Numbered from the stretch's first letter, positions 1 to 6,675 are shown. The stretch: DNA of 9,989 nt from Desulfobacterales bacterium (GCA_030613145.1 JAUWMM010000036.1:1-9989), one strand, 5' to 3'. Translations and numbers: made by a program. Notes: generated by a model not told the origin, from the letters alone.

Positions 1-449
1 TTTTTTGCCACCACCAGGGTTCCAGAGGTGTCCTTATCAAGACGATGGACTATGCCTGGGCGAATACTGCCGCCAATCCCTTCAAGATCCGGACAGTAAG
101 AGAGCAACGCATTCACAAGGGTCCTGCTATTGTGTCCGGCACCAGGATGAACCACAAACCCGGGAGCTTTGTTCAAAACGATCACATCCCGGTCTTCGTG
201 TAGAATAGAAAGGGGAATCGCCTCCGGCCTACATTTGATGGGCTCTGGGGAAGGGATCTCAGATCGGACAACATCGCCGGGCTTGGTTAGATATCCGGGT
301 TTCTTGATGAAACCATTGACTGTGATGTGACCGGTATGAATTAACCGGCTCGCGCGGGAGCGGGAAATGGTGGACAAGCGCGCAACAATGACCGTATCAA
401 GCCGGTGACCAGCCTCTGATTCAGTCACGGTAAAACTAGGAACAGGCAC
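1..449 (-). CDS. rluD: RluA/RluD-family 23S rRNA pseudouridine synthase, N-terminal part (cut by window start)
   Basis: The 149 visible residues form the N-terminal part of an RluA-family pseudouridine synthase, which isomerises uridines in RNA; RluD-type members act on helix 69 of 23S rRNA. Residues about 16-62 are an S4 RNA-binding domain (RLDTVIVARL, then SRASRLIHTGHITVNG). The catalytic domain follows, with DVIVLNKAPGFVVHP and the signature HRLDKDTSG at 135-143, in which D138 is the catalytic Asp. The C-terminal half lies beyond the window. An in-frame TAA at 456-458 limits the start. The only plausible starts are GTG at 449, with TAAGGAGG one base upstream, and GTG at 428, about 22 nt from that motif; neither spacing is normal. 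The gene begins 45 nt after carD and is probably co-transcribed with it. The family is certain; RluD rather than RluC is inferred. Confidence 0.9.
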   Translation of the reverse strand, partial: MPVPSFTVTESEAGHRLDTVIVARLSTISRSRASRLIHTGHITVNGFIKKPGYLTKPGDVVRSEIPSPEPIKCRPEAIPLSILHEDRDVIVLNKAPGFVVHPGAGHNSRTLVNALLSYCPDLEGIGGSIRPGIVHRLDKDTSGTLVVAK

Positions 450-468
450 GCCTCCTTACTGGGGCCCA

Positions 469-484
469 CCGCCCGTCAGGGCGG
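469..484. repeat. GC hairpin between carD and the RluA-family gene
   Basis: CCGCCC, a 4-base loop and GGGCGG form a perfect 6-bp stem between the carD stop and the next gene. No T-run follows on the minus strand, so it does not look like an intrinsic terminator. It may protect the transcript end or be incidental. Confidence 0.4.
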
Positions 485-494
485 AGAGACTGCA

Positions 495-980
495 TTATTC
501 CAGGTTGAATATAGCCTTTATATCGGACATGATGGCGTTTTCGTCGGTTTTCTTAGCAATGGAGAGTTCTGTGAGCAGAAGACTTTGTGCAGTGTCAAGC
601 ATTTTACGTTCACCAAAAGAGAGCTCTTTATCTACCTTCAACAGGTACAGGTCTCTGAGTACCTCCGCTACCTCATAGACTGATCCCGTCTTGATCTTAT
701 CCATGTACTCACGGTACCGACGGTTCCAGGTCTGATTGTCCGCCGGAATATCTCTTTTCTTCATGATAGCATAGACTTTTGCTACCTCCTCGTTATCGAT
801 GATATCCCGCACACCTACAGACTCTACGTTATTTACAGGTATCATGATGGTCATGTTGTTTTCGAGGATCTTCATGATATAATAATCTTGCTTTTGCCCT
901 GAGATCTCTCGCGTCTCAATCGCCTCGATGCGCCCGACACCCTGGGCCGGATAAACTGCCAAGTCTCCAACTTTAAACAT
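495..980 (-). CDS. carD: CarD/CdnL-family transcriptional regulator
   Basis: A 161-residue protein of the CarD/CdnL family. These proteins bind the RNA polymerase beta subunit through an N-terminal Tudor-like domain and contact the upstream edge of the promoter bubble through a helical C-terminal domain, stabilising open complexes at rRNA and housekeeping promoters. The family signature is at the N terminus: FKVGDLAVYPAQGVGRIEAIE, shortened here to its first residues FKVGDLAVYPAQGVG, followed by YYIMKI and MIPVNN. Residues about 60-161 are helical and charged (WNRRYREYMDKIKTGS, then LSFGERKMLDTAQSLL), as in CdnL. The start is ATG with no recognisable Shine-Dalgarno sequence. It lies 94 nt downstream of pth, a gap with possible operator-like palindromes, so it may have its own promoter. 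Which genes it controls cannot be told from the sequence. Confidence 0.93.
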   Translation of the reverse strand: MFKVGDLAVYPAQGVGRIEAIETREISGQKQDYYIMKILENNMTIMIPVNNVESVGVRDIIDNEEVAKVYAIMKKRDIPADNQTWNRRYREYMDKIKTGSVYEVAEVLRDLYLLKVDKELSFGERKMLDTAQSLLLTELSIAKKTDENAIMSDIKAIFNLE

Positions 981-1027
981 TTGGGAAAAACCGTTTTTTT
1001 AAGATTAAGAGATAGAAGTCGTTAAAT

Positions 1028-1048
1028 TTGTACAATATTTTGTAACAA
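1028..1048. promoter_or_regulatory. Paired palindromes upstream of carD (possible operator)
   Basis: TTGTACAA (1028-1035), a perfect palindrome, is followed after TATT by the near-palindrome TTGTAACAA (1040-1048). The pair sits about 50-70 nt upstream of the carD start in an AT-rich 94-nt gap. Two similar half-site pairs at short spacing are what a dimeric repressor or autoregulator site looks like, but AT-rich sequence gives such patterns by chance. No convincing -35/-10 pair was found with them. Confidence 0.22.
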
Positions 1049-1074
1049 TACCATTTTTTCGCCCAAGAATCAAC

Positions 1075-1692
1075 TCAAAACCCATTTTTTCGTATTTGGC
1101 CCTTTAGTCCGACTTCCTTCCTGCTAAAAAGGTTCATCCCCTCTGTTAAGCCTTTCAACAGGATTGTCACCACGGCACCTTGTGCCATTGTGATTACTTC
1201 GTCCAAAACCGTCTCCTGTTGTGCGTCAAACTTGTTCAGCACGTATCGTTTCACATCTTGCTTGGTATCCGGACGGCCAATGCCAATACGAACGCGGGCA
1301 AATGTGCCGTTCCCAATGTCTTCTATTAGAGACTTCAGACCATTATGTCCTCCGTCCCCTCCTTTTCGCTTGATCTTTATTTTTCCAAACACAAGGTCTA
1401 TGTCATCGTGAATCACCAAGAGGTCTTTTGTATCCACCTTGAAAAAATGGGCCAGGTTCCGAACTGCCGGCCCACTCATATTCATAAAGGTCAAGGGCTT
1501 GGCAAGGATCACAGAACGCCCGTCCACTCTCCCAAGACCATAAACGGCGCCAAACTTCCGTTTGTCCACCAATATGCGGTGCTTGTAGGCCAACCGATCA
1601 ACGACCATAAACCCAATGTTGTGCCGGGTCAGGCGGTATTCCTCCCCGGGGTTCCCCAGGCCAACGATCAGGCGAAACCGATTCTTCGGCAT
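1075..1692 (-). CDS. pth: Peptidyl-tRNA hydrolase
   Basis: Cleaves the ester bond of peptidyl-tRNAs that drop off ribosomes, recycling tRNA in the cytoplasm. At 205 residues it is a normal bacterial Pth1. Visible family features: GLGNPG at 11-16, TRHNIGF with catalytic H24, PLTFMNMSG with substrate-binding N71, HDDIDL at 95-100 with D97, which orients the His, and GGHNGLKS with N117. These match E. coli N10, H20, N68, D93 and N114. The ATG lies 7 nt after the rplY TAG with no clear Shine-Dalgarno sequence, which suggests translational coupling to rplY. The rplY-pth pair is a common bacterial arrangement and fits a ribosome-maintenance role. Confidence 0.97.
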   Translation of the reverse strand: MPKNRFRLIVGLGNPGEEYRLTRHNIGFMVVDRLAYKHRILVDKRKFGAVYGLGRVDGRSVILAKPLTFMNMSGPAVRNLAHFFKVDTKDLLVIHDDIDLVFGKIKIKRKGGDGGHNGLKSLIEDIGNGTFARVRIGIGRPDTKQDVKRYVLNKFDAQQETVLDEVITMAQGAVVTILLKGLTEGMNLFSRKEVGLKGQIRKNGF

Positions 1693-1699
1693 TTAAACG

Positions 1700-2359
1700 C
1701 TACTTATCGGCCGTTTCTCCTCCAGCTTCGTCCTCCTCGGCCGGAGTCTCTTCAGCCTCTTCCAGTTCCTCTTCAGGAACCTCTTCTTCTTCCACAGTGG
1801 GCGGCACGACCGTGACCACGGTAAGGACGGTGTCAGCTAACACCCTCACCTTATCCCCCACCAGGTCAAGGTCTCCAACGTGAATGGAGTCCCCTATGTC
1901 GAGGTTTGTCACATCGACTTCGATCTTATCGGGCATGTCTGTAGGGATACAGGATATCTCAAGTTGATGGCGGACCACTTGCAAAAAGCCTCCGCTCTCA
2001 ACGCCTTTTGACCTCCCAGTGACCTCGACCGGCACATTCACCACAATCTCTTCATTCAAAGATATTTCGTAAAAATCAATATGAAGATACTGCCCTGTCA
2101 CAGGAGCAACCTGCATCTCTTTTACCACCACTGTAACGTCCTGGGTTCCGCCGTTGTCAATTTTAAGGTTTAAAATGACACGTTCAGTTCCGCTATCCTT
2201 GTAGATCTTATCCAGATCGACCGGGGAGATGGTAAGGGGCACGGAGTCTCTTTTTGGGCCGTAGAGCACGGCCGGGATAAGGCCTTTCCGTCTGAGTGCC
2301 CGAGCCGGGCTCTTGCCGAAGGTATTTCGTTGAGTGATTTTTAGATCAAATACTTCCAA
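1700..2359 (-). CDS. rplY: 50S ribosomal protein L25, CTC (general stress protein) form
   Basis: A 5S rRNA-binding ribosomal protein of the large subunit. At 219 residues it is the long two-domain CTC form: an N-terminal L25 domain (residues about 5-95; FGKSPARALRRKGLIPAVLYG, abbreviated FGKSPARALRR...PAVLYG), then a beta-rich C-terminal domain (about 100-185). The acidic tail (about 188-219) is mostly Glu and Asp, a frequent and variable feature of this family. The start is TTG, chosen because a strong GGAGG lies 7 nt upstream, no ATG is nearby, and EVFDLKITQRNTFGK fits the family N terminus. It is followed at once by pth and lies 278 nt downstream of prs, from which it is separated by a palindromic repeat element. 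Confidence 0.96.
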   Translation of the reverse strand: MEVFDLKITQRNTFGKSPARALRRKGLIPAVLYGPKRDSVPLTISPVDLDKIYKDSGTERVILNLKIDNGGTQDVTVVVKEMQVAPVTGQYLHIDFYEISLNEEIVVNVPVEVTGRSKGVESGGFLQVVRHQLEISCIPTDMPDKIEVDVTNLDIGDSIHVGDLDLVGDKVRVLADTVLTVVTVVPPTVEEEEVPEEELEEAEETPAEEDEAGGETADK

Positions 2360-2390
2360 TGAGCTTCCTCCTTGATTTCGTTGTTAGATT

Positions 2391-2575
2391 AGTTTCCATC
2401 CATAAATGGCCCTTTTCCGCAATCGCCGACTTCGCCATAGTCGCCTGCTTGGCTACGACGGCTGAATCGGCGTCAAACTGCGGGATTGCTTGTGCGACGT
2501 ACCTCGGTACGCCTCCGCGCAACCCCTTGTTCTCCTTGACCTTGCAGAAAATTGCTCATTTCTGAATTGGAAACT
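2391..2575. repeat. Palindromic intergenic repeat element with inverted termini
   Basis: This 185-bp stretch between prs and rplY is bounded by a perfect 8-bp inverted pair, AGTTTCCA (2391-2398) and TGGAAACT (2568-2575). The similarity continues inward for about 30 bp on each side, imperfectly: an AAATG block, then TTTTC(C/T)GCAA. Internal hairpins include CGCCGA (2424-2429) with TCGGCG (2467-2472), and a nested one with TTGTGCG (2490-2496) pairing CGCGCAA (2516-2522) around CGTACC/GGTACG (2498-2511). No target duplication is visible. No long open frame is present. It looks like a mobile or REP-like intergenic element; copy number elsewhere is not known from this window. Confidence 0.55.
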
Positions 2576-2582
2576 TACGCTT

Positions 2583-2618
2583 GTGCCCATTGAGTTTTTA
2601 AGATTCGTGGATGGGCAC
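2583..2618. repeat. 8-bp inverted repeat just downstream of prs
   Basis: GTGCCCAT (2583-2590) and ATGGGCAC (2611-2618) are perfect inverted copies around a 20-nt loop, 19 nt past the prs stop. There is no U-tract after the stem on the minus strand, so an intrinsic terminator is unlikely. It may belong to the adjacent palindromic element, whose left end (CCATCCAT, 2396-2403) resembles its right arm. Confidence 0.4.
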
Positions 2619-2637
2619 TAGCTTAAAAATTCCGCGG

Positions 2638-3576
2638 CTACACGAACAGTGAGCTGACCGAACTGCCGGTATGGCAGCGATGAATCGCCTCTGCCAAAAG
2701 CTTGGAGACGGACAATACGCGGATATTGTCGCTCTCCTGGGCCTTTTCACTCAGTGGGATCGTGTTGGTAACAACAACGGTTTTAATGTCTGAATCACCA
2801 ATCCGCTGCACAGCAGGACCCGACAAGACAGCATGAGCACAGCAAGCATGAACCTCCAAAGCGCCACGATCCTTCAAGGCCCCGGCTGCTTGGCACAGGG
2901 TTCCTGCAGTGTCAACCATATCATCCAAGATGATAGCTATCTTTCCTTCAACATCGCCCACCACATTCATGGCCTCGGACTGGTTCGGCGCCGCACGCCT
3001 TTTATCGATGATGGCCAGCTGGGTATCAAGACGCTTTGCAAAGGCCCTAGCCCTTTCCACGCCCCCTGCATCCGGAGAAACAATGACCGTGTCATTGTTA
3101 AAACTCTCTTTGATATATTCCAAGAGAACGGGTGCTGCAAAGAGGTTGTCCACTGGAATATTGAAAAAACCCTGTATTTGGCCGGCATGGAGATCCATGG
3201 TAATTACGCGGTTGGCACCGGCTGCCGTAATGAGGTCAGCCACCAGTCTTGCGCTAATAGGTACTCGCGGTACCACCTTTTTGTCCTGTCGTGCATACCC
3301 GAAATAAGGAATGACTGCCGTAATCCTCTGCGCCGATGAGCGCTTGAAGGCATCGATCATCATCAGCAGTTCCATCAAATGGTCATTTACAGGGGCGCAT
3401 GTGGACTGCAAGACAAAAACGTCCTTGCCTCGCACGTTTTCCTTGATTTCTACTCGAATTTCACCATCACTAAATGTTCTTACCTCGGCATCACCCAGCT
3501 TAGTACCGATGTGACGGCAAATATACTGGGCTAATTCGGGATTAGAGTTTCCAGTAAACACAACAAGGCTAAGCAT
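2638..3576 (-). CDS. prs: Ribose-phosphate pyrophosphokinase (PRPP synthetase), class I
   Basis: Makes PRPP from ribose 5-phosphate and ATP, feeding purine, pyrimidine, His, Trp and NAD synthesis. At 312 residues it has normal family length. The first domain has [10 protein letters not shown] at 35-44 (ATP site), FGYARQDKK at 92-100 and the metal and catalytic region around H130 ([12 protein letters not shown]). The second has [11 protein letters not shown] from about 166, the flexible catalytic loop [10 protein letters not shown] at 191-200 and the PRPP-binding loop DDMVDTAGT at 218-226. Class I is suggested by the ARQDKK and PRVPISAR segments. The start is ATG with only a weak GGGGGT upstream. 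It lies downstream of ispE and tRNA-Gln, an arrangement I recall as common in deltaproteobacteria. Confidence 0.97.
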   Translation of the reverse strand: MLSLVVFTGNSNPELAQYICRHIGTKLGDAEVRTFSDGEIRVEIKENVRGKDVFVLQSTCAPVNDHLMELLMMIDAFKRSSAQRITAVIPYFGYARQDKKVVPRVPISARLVADLITAAGANRVITMDLHAGQIQGFFNIPVDNLFAAPVLLEYIKESFNNDTVIVSPDAGGVERARAFAKRLDTQLAIIDKRRAAPNQSEAMNVVGDVEGKIAIILDDMVDTAGTLCQAAGALKDRGALEVHACCAHAVLSGPAVQRIGDSDIKTVVVTNTIPLSEKAQESDNIRVLSVSKLLAEAIHRCHTGSSVSSLFV

Positions 3577-3670
3577 TAGCTACCCCCACACATGAAAAAC
3601 TTCTCAAAATATCATTATTGTGTCCAAACTCTGCGTCAGCCAAATATTGTCGACGCTGAGCGTTAAAATC

Positions 3671-3705
3671 CTTTCAGCTTTGAGCCTTGAGCTTTCAGCT
3701 TTGAA
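3671..3705. repeat. Heptamer array, five units of CTTTSAG type
   Basis: Five consecutive 7-mers read CTTTCAG, CTTTGAG, CCTTGAG, CTTTCAG, CTTTGAA. As a result CTTTCAGCTTTGA occurs twice, 21 nt apart. The last units can also form a small hairpin (CTTTCA 3692-3697 with TGAAAG 3702-3707). Confidence 0.6.
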
Positions 3706-3737
3706 AGGCTTGGCCTTGAATCCGCCTCCGGCGAAAA

Positions 3738-3767
3738 CGTTTTACAAAGGGAAACCTTTGAAAAACG
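3738..3767. repeat. Interrupted 12-bp hairpin with GAAA loop
   Basis: CGTTTT, A, CAAAGG, GAAA, CCTTTG, A, AAAACG form two 6-bp helices separated by one A-A mismatch and closed by a GNRA-type loop on the plus strand. On the minus strand the stem is followed by TTTTCG, a weak U-run, so it could end transcription after tRNA-Gln. It could equally be a stand-alone structured repeat. Confidence 0.45.
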
Positions 3768-3834
3768 GAAAATTTTTGCCAGGCAAGGAAGGAAAAAATT
3801 TAACCGGAGTAATACATTATATATTTCGAGGATA

Positions 3835-3864
3835 GCGCAAAGGTTGCACCTGACGGCTTGAAAA
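3835..3864. repeat. Dispersed repeat, copy 1
   Basis: This shares GCGCAA, GGTTGC and CGGCTTGAAAA, in the same order, orientation and near-identical spacing, with 5058-5086 in the ispE-htrA gap. The two copies lie on either side of the tRNA-Gln/ispE segment. Confidence 0.5.
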
Positions 3865-3979
3865 GAGGCACTGCGTGCAACATTCGAAGCCTGACGCCGC
3901 ATCACGAAAAAAATAACAATTTTCCAAAGACCTCAAGGTATTGCCTAGAAATAATAGCGGCCGAATAGCATGTCAATTG

Positions 3980-4054
3980 TGGCTGGGGTGGGAGGATTCG
4001 AACCTCCGAATGCAGGAACCAAAATCCTGTGTCTTACCACTTGACGACACCCCA
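3980..4054 (-). tRNA. tRNA-Gln (anticodon TTG)
   Basis: A full cloverleaf reads on the minus strand. The acceptor is T1 plus GGGGTG pairing with CACCCC plus A72, followed by G73 and an encoded CCA (3980-3982). The D arm is GTC/GAC around AAGTGGTAA. The anticodon stem is CAGGA/TCCTG with loop TTTTGGT, giving anticodon TTG, which reads CAA (and CAG by wobble). The T arm is GGAGG/CCTCC around TTCGAAT. The U1-A72 pair is typical of glutamine tRNAs. It lies 9 nt downstream of the ispE stop, so it is probably processed from the ispE transcript. Confidence 0.97.
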
Positions 4055-4063
4055 GCAAGCTTG

Positions 4064-4924
4064 TCAGGGAAGCAAAAATTCCACCAGAAATGTTTTCCAC
4101 CTTCCTCGCTGTGTTATGCTGTGAGTCGCCTTTGTAGCCTGCTGCGCATCCTTGAAGAGGCCAAACACACTTGGCCCGCTCCCGGACATAAGAGCTATTT
4201 CGGCGCCGAGATCGAGCAGGGTCTCCTTGATGGTCTTTATCTCCGGAAACTTCCCAATTGTTACTTGCTCTAAATCATTAAAAAAAGAACTTTTAACGCT
4301 GGGAAAATCCTGATCAAACCTTTTTATTTTGAATTTTTTTTCCCGATTTGTCAATGTTAAATTCAAGTTCTCATAAACCCAAGCCGTAGGCACCTCAAAT
4401 CTCGGACATACCAAGAGCACAGACAAGGGCGGCAGACCTTCATACACCTCCAAACGATTCCCAATCCCACGGGCAATTGCCACATGCCTAAACAAAAAAA
4501 AGGGGACATCGGCTCCAACCTTAACTGCCATTGCCAAAAGTTCCCCGTCCTTGAAAGGAAACCCATAGTACTGGTTAAGCCCCATCAGCACGGCAGCAGC
4601 ATTGCTGCTGCCACCACCAAGGCCTGCAGCCACAGGTATCACCTTGTCAATGAAAATAGCCACGCCATCGTGGGTTGACAGGGCCTCAAAAAAAAGTGAA
4701 GCCGCTTGATATGCCAAATTGCTTCTGTCTTCCGGTACTCTGGGGTGAGAACAGTTGACGCTTATGGACGGTTGATCAAAGGCCAGTACGACGGTATCGA
4801 AAAGACCAATCCGAGAGAGGAGTGTTATAATATCATGATATCCATCCGGTCGTCTCCCAACCACCTTCAGAAAGAGATTAATCTTGGCGGGTGATGGAAT
4901 TACCAGTGTTTTGTTATGGGGCAT
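4064..4924 (-). CDS. ispE: 4-diphosphocytidyl-2-C-methyl-D-erythritol kinase
   Basis: A GHMP-family kinase that phosphorylates CDP-methylerythritol with ATP, the fourth step of the MEP isoprenoid pathway. At 286 residues it is of normal length. Motifs: PSPAKINLFLKV with catalytic K14, RPDGYH at 25-30, the Gly-rich ATP loop GLGGGSSNAAA from 101, GADVPFF with catalytic D139, and the C-terminal SGSGPSVFG at 247-255. The ATG is the only start close to the PSPAKIN motif. It has no Shine-Dalgarno sequence because a heptamer array (AATCCAA units on the coding strand) runs directly into it. The gene is followed closely by tRNA-Gln and then prs. Confidence 0.96.
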   Translation of the reverse strand: MPHNKTLVIPSPAKINLFLKVVGRRPDGYHDIITLLSRIGLFDTVVLAFDQPSISVNCSHPRVPEDRSNLAYQAASLFFEALSTHDGVAIFIDKVIPVAAGLGGGSSNAAAVLMGLNQYYGFPFKDGELLAMAVKVGADVPFFLFRHVAIARGIGNRLEVYEGLPPLSVLLVCPRFEVPTAWVYENLNLTLTNREKKFKIKRFDQDFPSVKSSFFNDLEQVTIGKFPEIKTIKETLLDLGAEIALMSGSGPSVFGLFKDAQQATKATHSITQRGRWKTFLVEFLLP

Positions 4925-4947
4925 TTTGGATTTTGGATTTTGGATTT
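4923..4947. repeat. Heptamer array, three ATTTTGG units, at the ispE start
   Basis: Three perfect ATTTTGG units (4923-4943) and a partial fourth. On the minus strand this reads as AATCCAA repeats that end in the ispE ATG. It forms an inverted pair with the array at 5111-5141. Confidence 0.65.
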
Positions 4948-5057
4948 AGCCAAGTTCGCGCCTTCTATGAAAATCGCTAATCGTCCACGGTGCCGGGTCA
5001 CGAAAACCGCTTATCGAGTTGCGGGTTACGCGCTATGGGTTATGGACTCTGCCTTTG

Positions 5058-5086
5058 GCGCAAGGTTGCGCATGGCGGCTTGAAAA
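5058..5086. repeat. Dispersed repeat, copy 2
   Basis: This is a second copy of the sequence at 3835-3864, in the same orientation: GCGCAA, GGTTGC, then CGGCTTGAAAA. The differences are a one-base length change after GCGCAA and several substitutions in the middle. Confidence 0.5.
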
Positions 5087-5110
5087 CATTATACTTCGTG
5101 TCCAATTTTA

Positions 5111-5141
5111 ATTCCGCAATCCAAAATCCGCAATCCGCAAT
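5111..5141. repeat. Heptamer array, four AATCCRM-type units
   Basis: Four consecutive 7-mers read ATTCCGC, AATCCAA, AATCCGC, AATCCGC, then AAT. The array lies 13 nt past the htrA stop. It is the inverted counterpart of the array at 4923-4947, with about 160 nt between them, so a single transcript could fold the two arms together. Confidence 0.65.
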
Positions 5142-5153
5142 AATATAGCCAAC

Positions 5154-6629
5154 CTATTTGGTTATGTTAAGAGCCAAGAAGCTTCTTCCTCTCTTAACCA
5201 GGAAAGAAGCAGTCTCGCCTTTTTTCACTTCATCAATCTGTGACTGATAGTCTTCAAGGGTCTTTATAGGCTTGTGATCTATCTCCAGGATAAGATCTCC
5301 AGCTTGGACATCGGCCTTGTCAGCCGGGCTATCCTGCTCCACACTTACAACCACAACGCCTTCTCTCTCTGAGATATTGAGTCGTCTGGCAAGCTCTTTT
5401 GTCAGGGGGGAAACCGTCATGCCCAGATCGGACTCTTCCATGGGCTTTTGCAGAGCAAGGCCTTCTTTGTCATCCGTGCGTTTTTCAATATTGACTTGAA
5501 AGGTATACTCCTTTCCACCCCTCACCACCTTAATGGTAATTTTTTTCCCTACCGGGACCTCTGCAACTTTTTGGGAAAGGTCTCGGCTGTCCTCAACATT
5601 ATGGCCATCCACCTCAATGATAACATCCTTTGACTTGATGCCCGCTTTGTCAGCGGGGTCTCCTTCGAAAACTTCCCCTATCAGTGCACCCTTGCCATCT
5701 TTCACGCCATAATACTCCGCTAGGTCTGGAGTCAGGTTCTGGATGCTCACACCAAGCCAGCCTCGTGTAACTGTACCGGAGGCCTTTAGTTGCTTAATGA
5801 TCCCGCGGGCCAGGTTGATCGGTATGGCAAAACCAATTCCAACATTTCCACCGCTTCTGGAAACAATGGCCGTATTGATACCTATCACCTCTCCTTTCAT
5901 ATTGATAAGCGGCCCGCCGCTGTTTCCGGGATTGATGGAGGCGTCGGTCTGGATAAAATCATCATAAGGCCCGGAGCCTATCACACGGCCCTTGGCACTC
6001 ACAATTCCGGCCGTTACCGTGAGTTCCAGCCCGAAAGGGCTTCCGATAGCCACAACCCACTCACCCACTTTCATGGCATCAGAGTCGCCCCACTTTACGT
6101 CCTGAAAGTCTCGCCAGGATTTTACCTTGATCAAGGCAATGTCGGTCTTCGCGTCTCGCCCAACAATCTTGGCGTCATACTCCTTACCGTTCTTCAGCTT
6201 CACTTTGATCTTGTCGGCATTCTCAATAACGTGATTGTTGGTCACGATATAGCCCTCTTTATCAATAAAAAAGCCCGACCCAAGGCTTCGCTGTTTAAAA
6301 TCGCGGTGTGGCCTATCTCCGAAGAATTTTTCAAAGAAATCGTGAAAAGGGTCTTGCTTCCCAAAAGGGTTTTGAAAATGTCTAAAGACCTGCCCGCCCC
6401 CTTTAATGATCTTTTCAGTGCTAATATTTACCACAGCCGGGCTCACCGCCATGGCTACATCCGAAAAACTGGCGGGTACCATGACAGTTGAAGACGGATT
6501 CGAAGCCGAGGTATCTTGGGTAATGTTGAAACCACCCGCCAAGAATATACCCACCAATATGGAGACCAGTACCACCGCAATAAATGGAAGGCGCCAGGTA
6601 CTTGTCTTTTCCGGTTTGTTTGAATTCAT
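5154..6629 (-). CDS. degP: HtrA/DegP-type (Do) periplasmic serine protease
   Basis: A membrane-anchored or secreted periplasmic protease and chaperone for misfolded envelope proteins. It has 491 residues from the ATG. An N-terminal hydrophobic stretch at about 14-34 is a signal peptide or anchor. The trypsin-like domain has the complete triad: H133 in VTNNHV, D163 in TDIALIKV and S237 in GNSGGPL. Two PDZ domains follow, at about 283-385 (TRGWLGVSIQNL; GDPADKAGI) and about 395-491 (DSPADKADVQAGDLILEID). A Q/F-rich linker near 80-105 (NPFGKQDPFHDFFEKFFG) is typical of DegP/MucD proteins. A GTG at 6632 directly precedes the ATG. GAGGAGG lies 7 nt before the ATG, so ATG is preferred. It lies about 60 nt after the DUF1844 gene and shares its promoter. 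degP versus mucD naming is a convention. Confidence 0.96.
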   Translation of the reverse strand: MNSNKPEKTSTWRLPFIAVVLVSILVGIFLAGGFNITQDTSASNPSSTVMVPASFSDVAMAVSPAVVNISTEKIIKGGGQVFRHFQNPFGKQDPFHDFFEKFFGDRPHRDFKQRSLGSGFFIDKEGYIVTNNHVIENADKIKVKLKNGKEYDAKIVGRDAKTDIALIKVKSWRDFQDVKWGDSDAMKVGEWVVAIGSPFGLELTVTAGIVSAKGRVIGSGPYDDFIQTDASINPGNSGGPLINMKGEVIGINTAIVSRSGGNVGIGFAIPINLARGIIKQLKASGTVTRGWLGVSIQNLTPDLAEYYGVKDGKGALIGEVFEGDPADKAGIKSKDVIIEVDGHNVEDSRDLSQKVAEVPVGKKITIKVVRGGKEYTFQVNIEKRTDDKEGLALQKPMEESDLGMTVSPLTKELARRLNISEREGVVVVSVEQDSPADKADVQAGDLILEIDHKPIKTLEDYQSQIDEVKKGETASFLVKRGRSFLALNITK

Positions 6630-6654
6630 CACTATTCCTCCTCAAATCTCTTGC

Positions 6655-6675
6655 AACTCAAAATCTCCAATCCAA
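6655..6675. repeat. Possible degenerate heptamer array in the DUF1844-htrA gap
   Basis: AACTCAA, AATCTCC and AATCCAA follow one another with 7-nt phase in the roughly 60-nt gap. The last unit is identical to the unit of the arrays at 4923-4947 and 5111-5141. It is short and degenerate, so it could be chance. Confidence 0.3.

Larger units (their letters stand above)
3577..3979. other. Non-coding gap between tRNA-Gln and prs
   Basis: About 400 nt without a convincing gene. It holds a heptamer array (3671-3705), an extended hairpin (3738-3767), a sequence repeated in the ispE-htrA gap (3835-3864) and a 7-bp inverted pair GTTGCAC/GTGCAAC (3843-3849 and 3875-3881). Short open frames here on both strands (71 and 80 codons) run through these repeats and lack ribosome binding sites. 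A promoter for prs would be expected in the 100 nt before its start, but no convincing -35/-10 pair could be chosen. Confidence 0.6.

Noticed and set aside
469..484. Intrinsic terminator after carD
   Set aside because: The stem is good but no U-tract follows on the minus strand.
2359..2565. 68-codon plus-strand open frame
   Set aside because: It lies within the palindromic element, and its composition follows the repeat rather than a protein family.
2583..2618. Intrinsic terminator after prs
   Set aside because: The loop is 20 nt and no U-tract follows the stem in the direction of transcription.
3671..3705. CRISPR-like repeat array
   Set aside because: Units are 7 nt and contiguous, with no spacers and no cas genes anywhere in the window.
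3620..3905. 71- and 80-codon open frames on opposite strands in the tRNA-Gln/prs gap
   Set aside because: They pass through the heptamer array and the hairpin, overlap each other, lack ribosome binding sites, and encode low-complexity sequence.
5790..6491. A 233-codon plus-strand open frame inside htrA
   Set aside because: It is antisense to a complete protease with an intact triad, has no recognisable domain and no ribosome binding site. The same applies to the other plus-strand frames inside serA, prs, pth and ispE.
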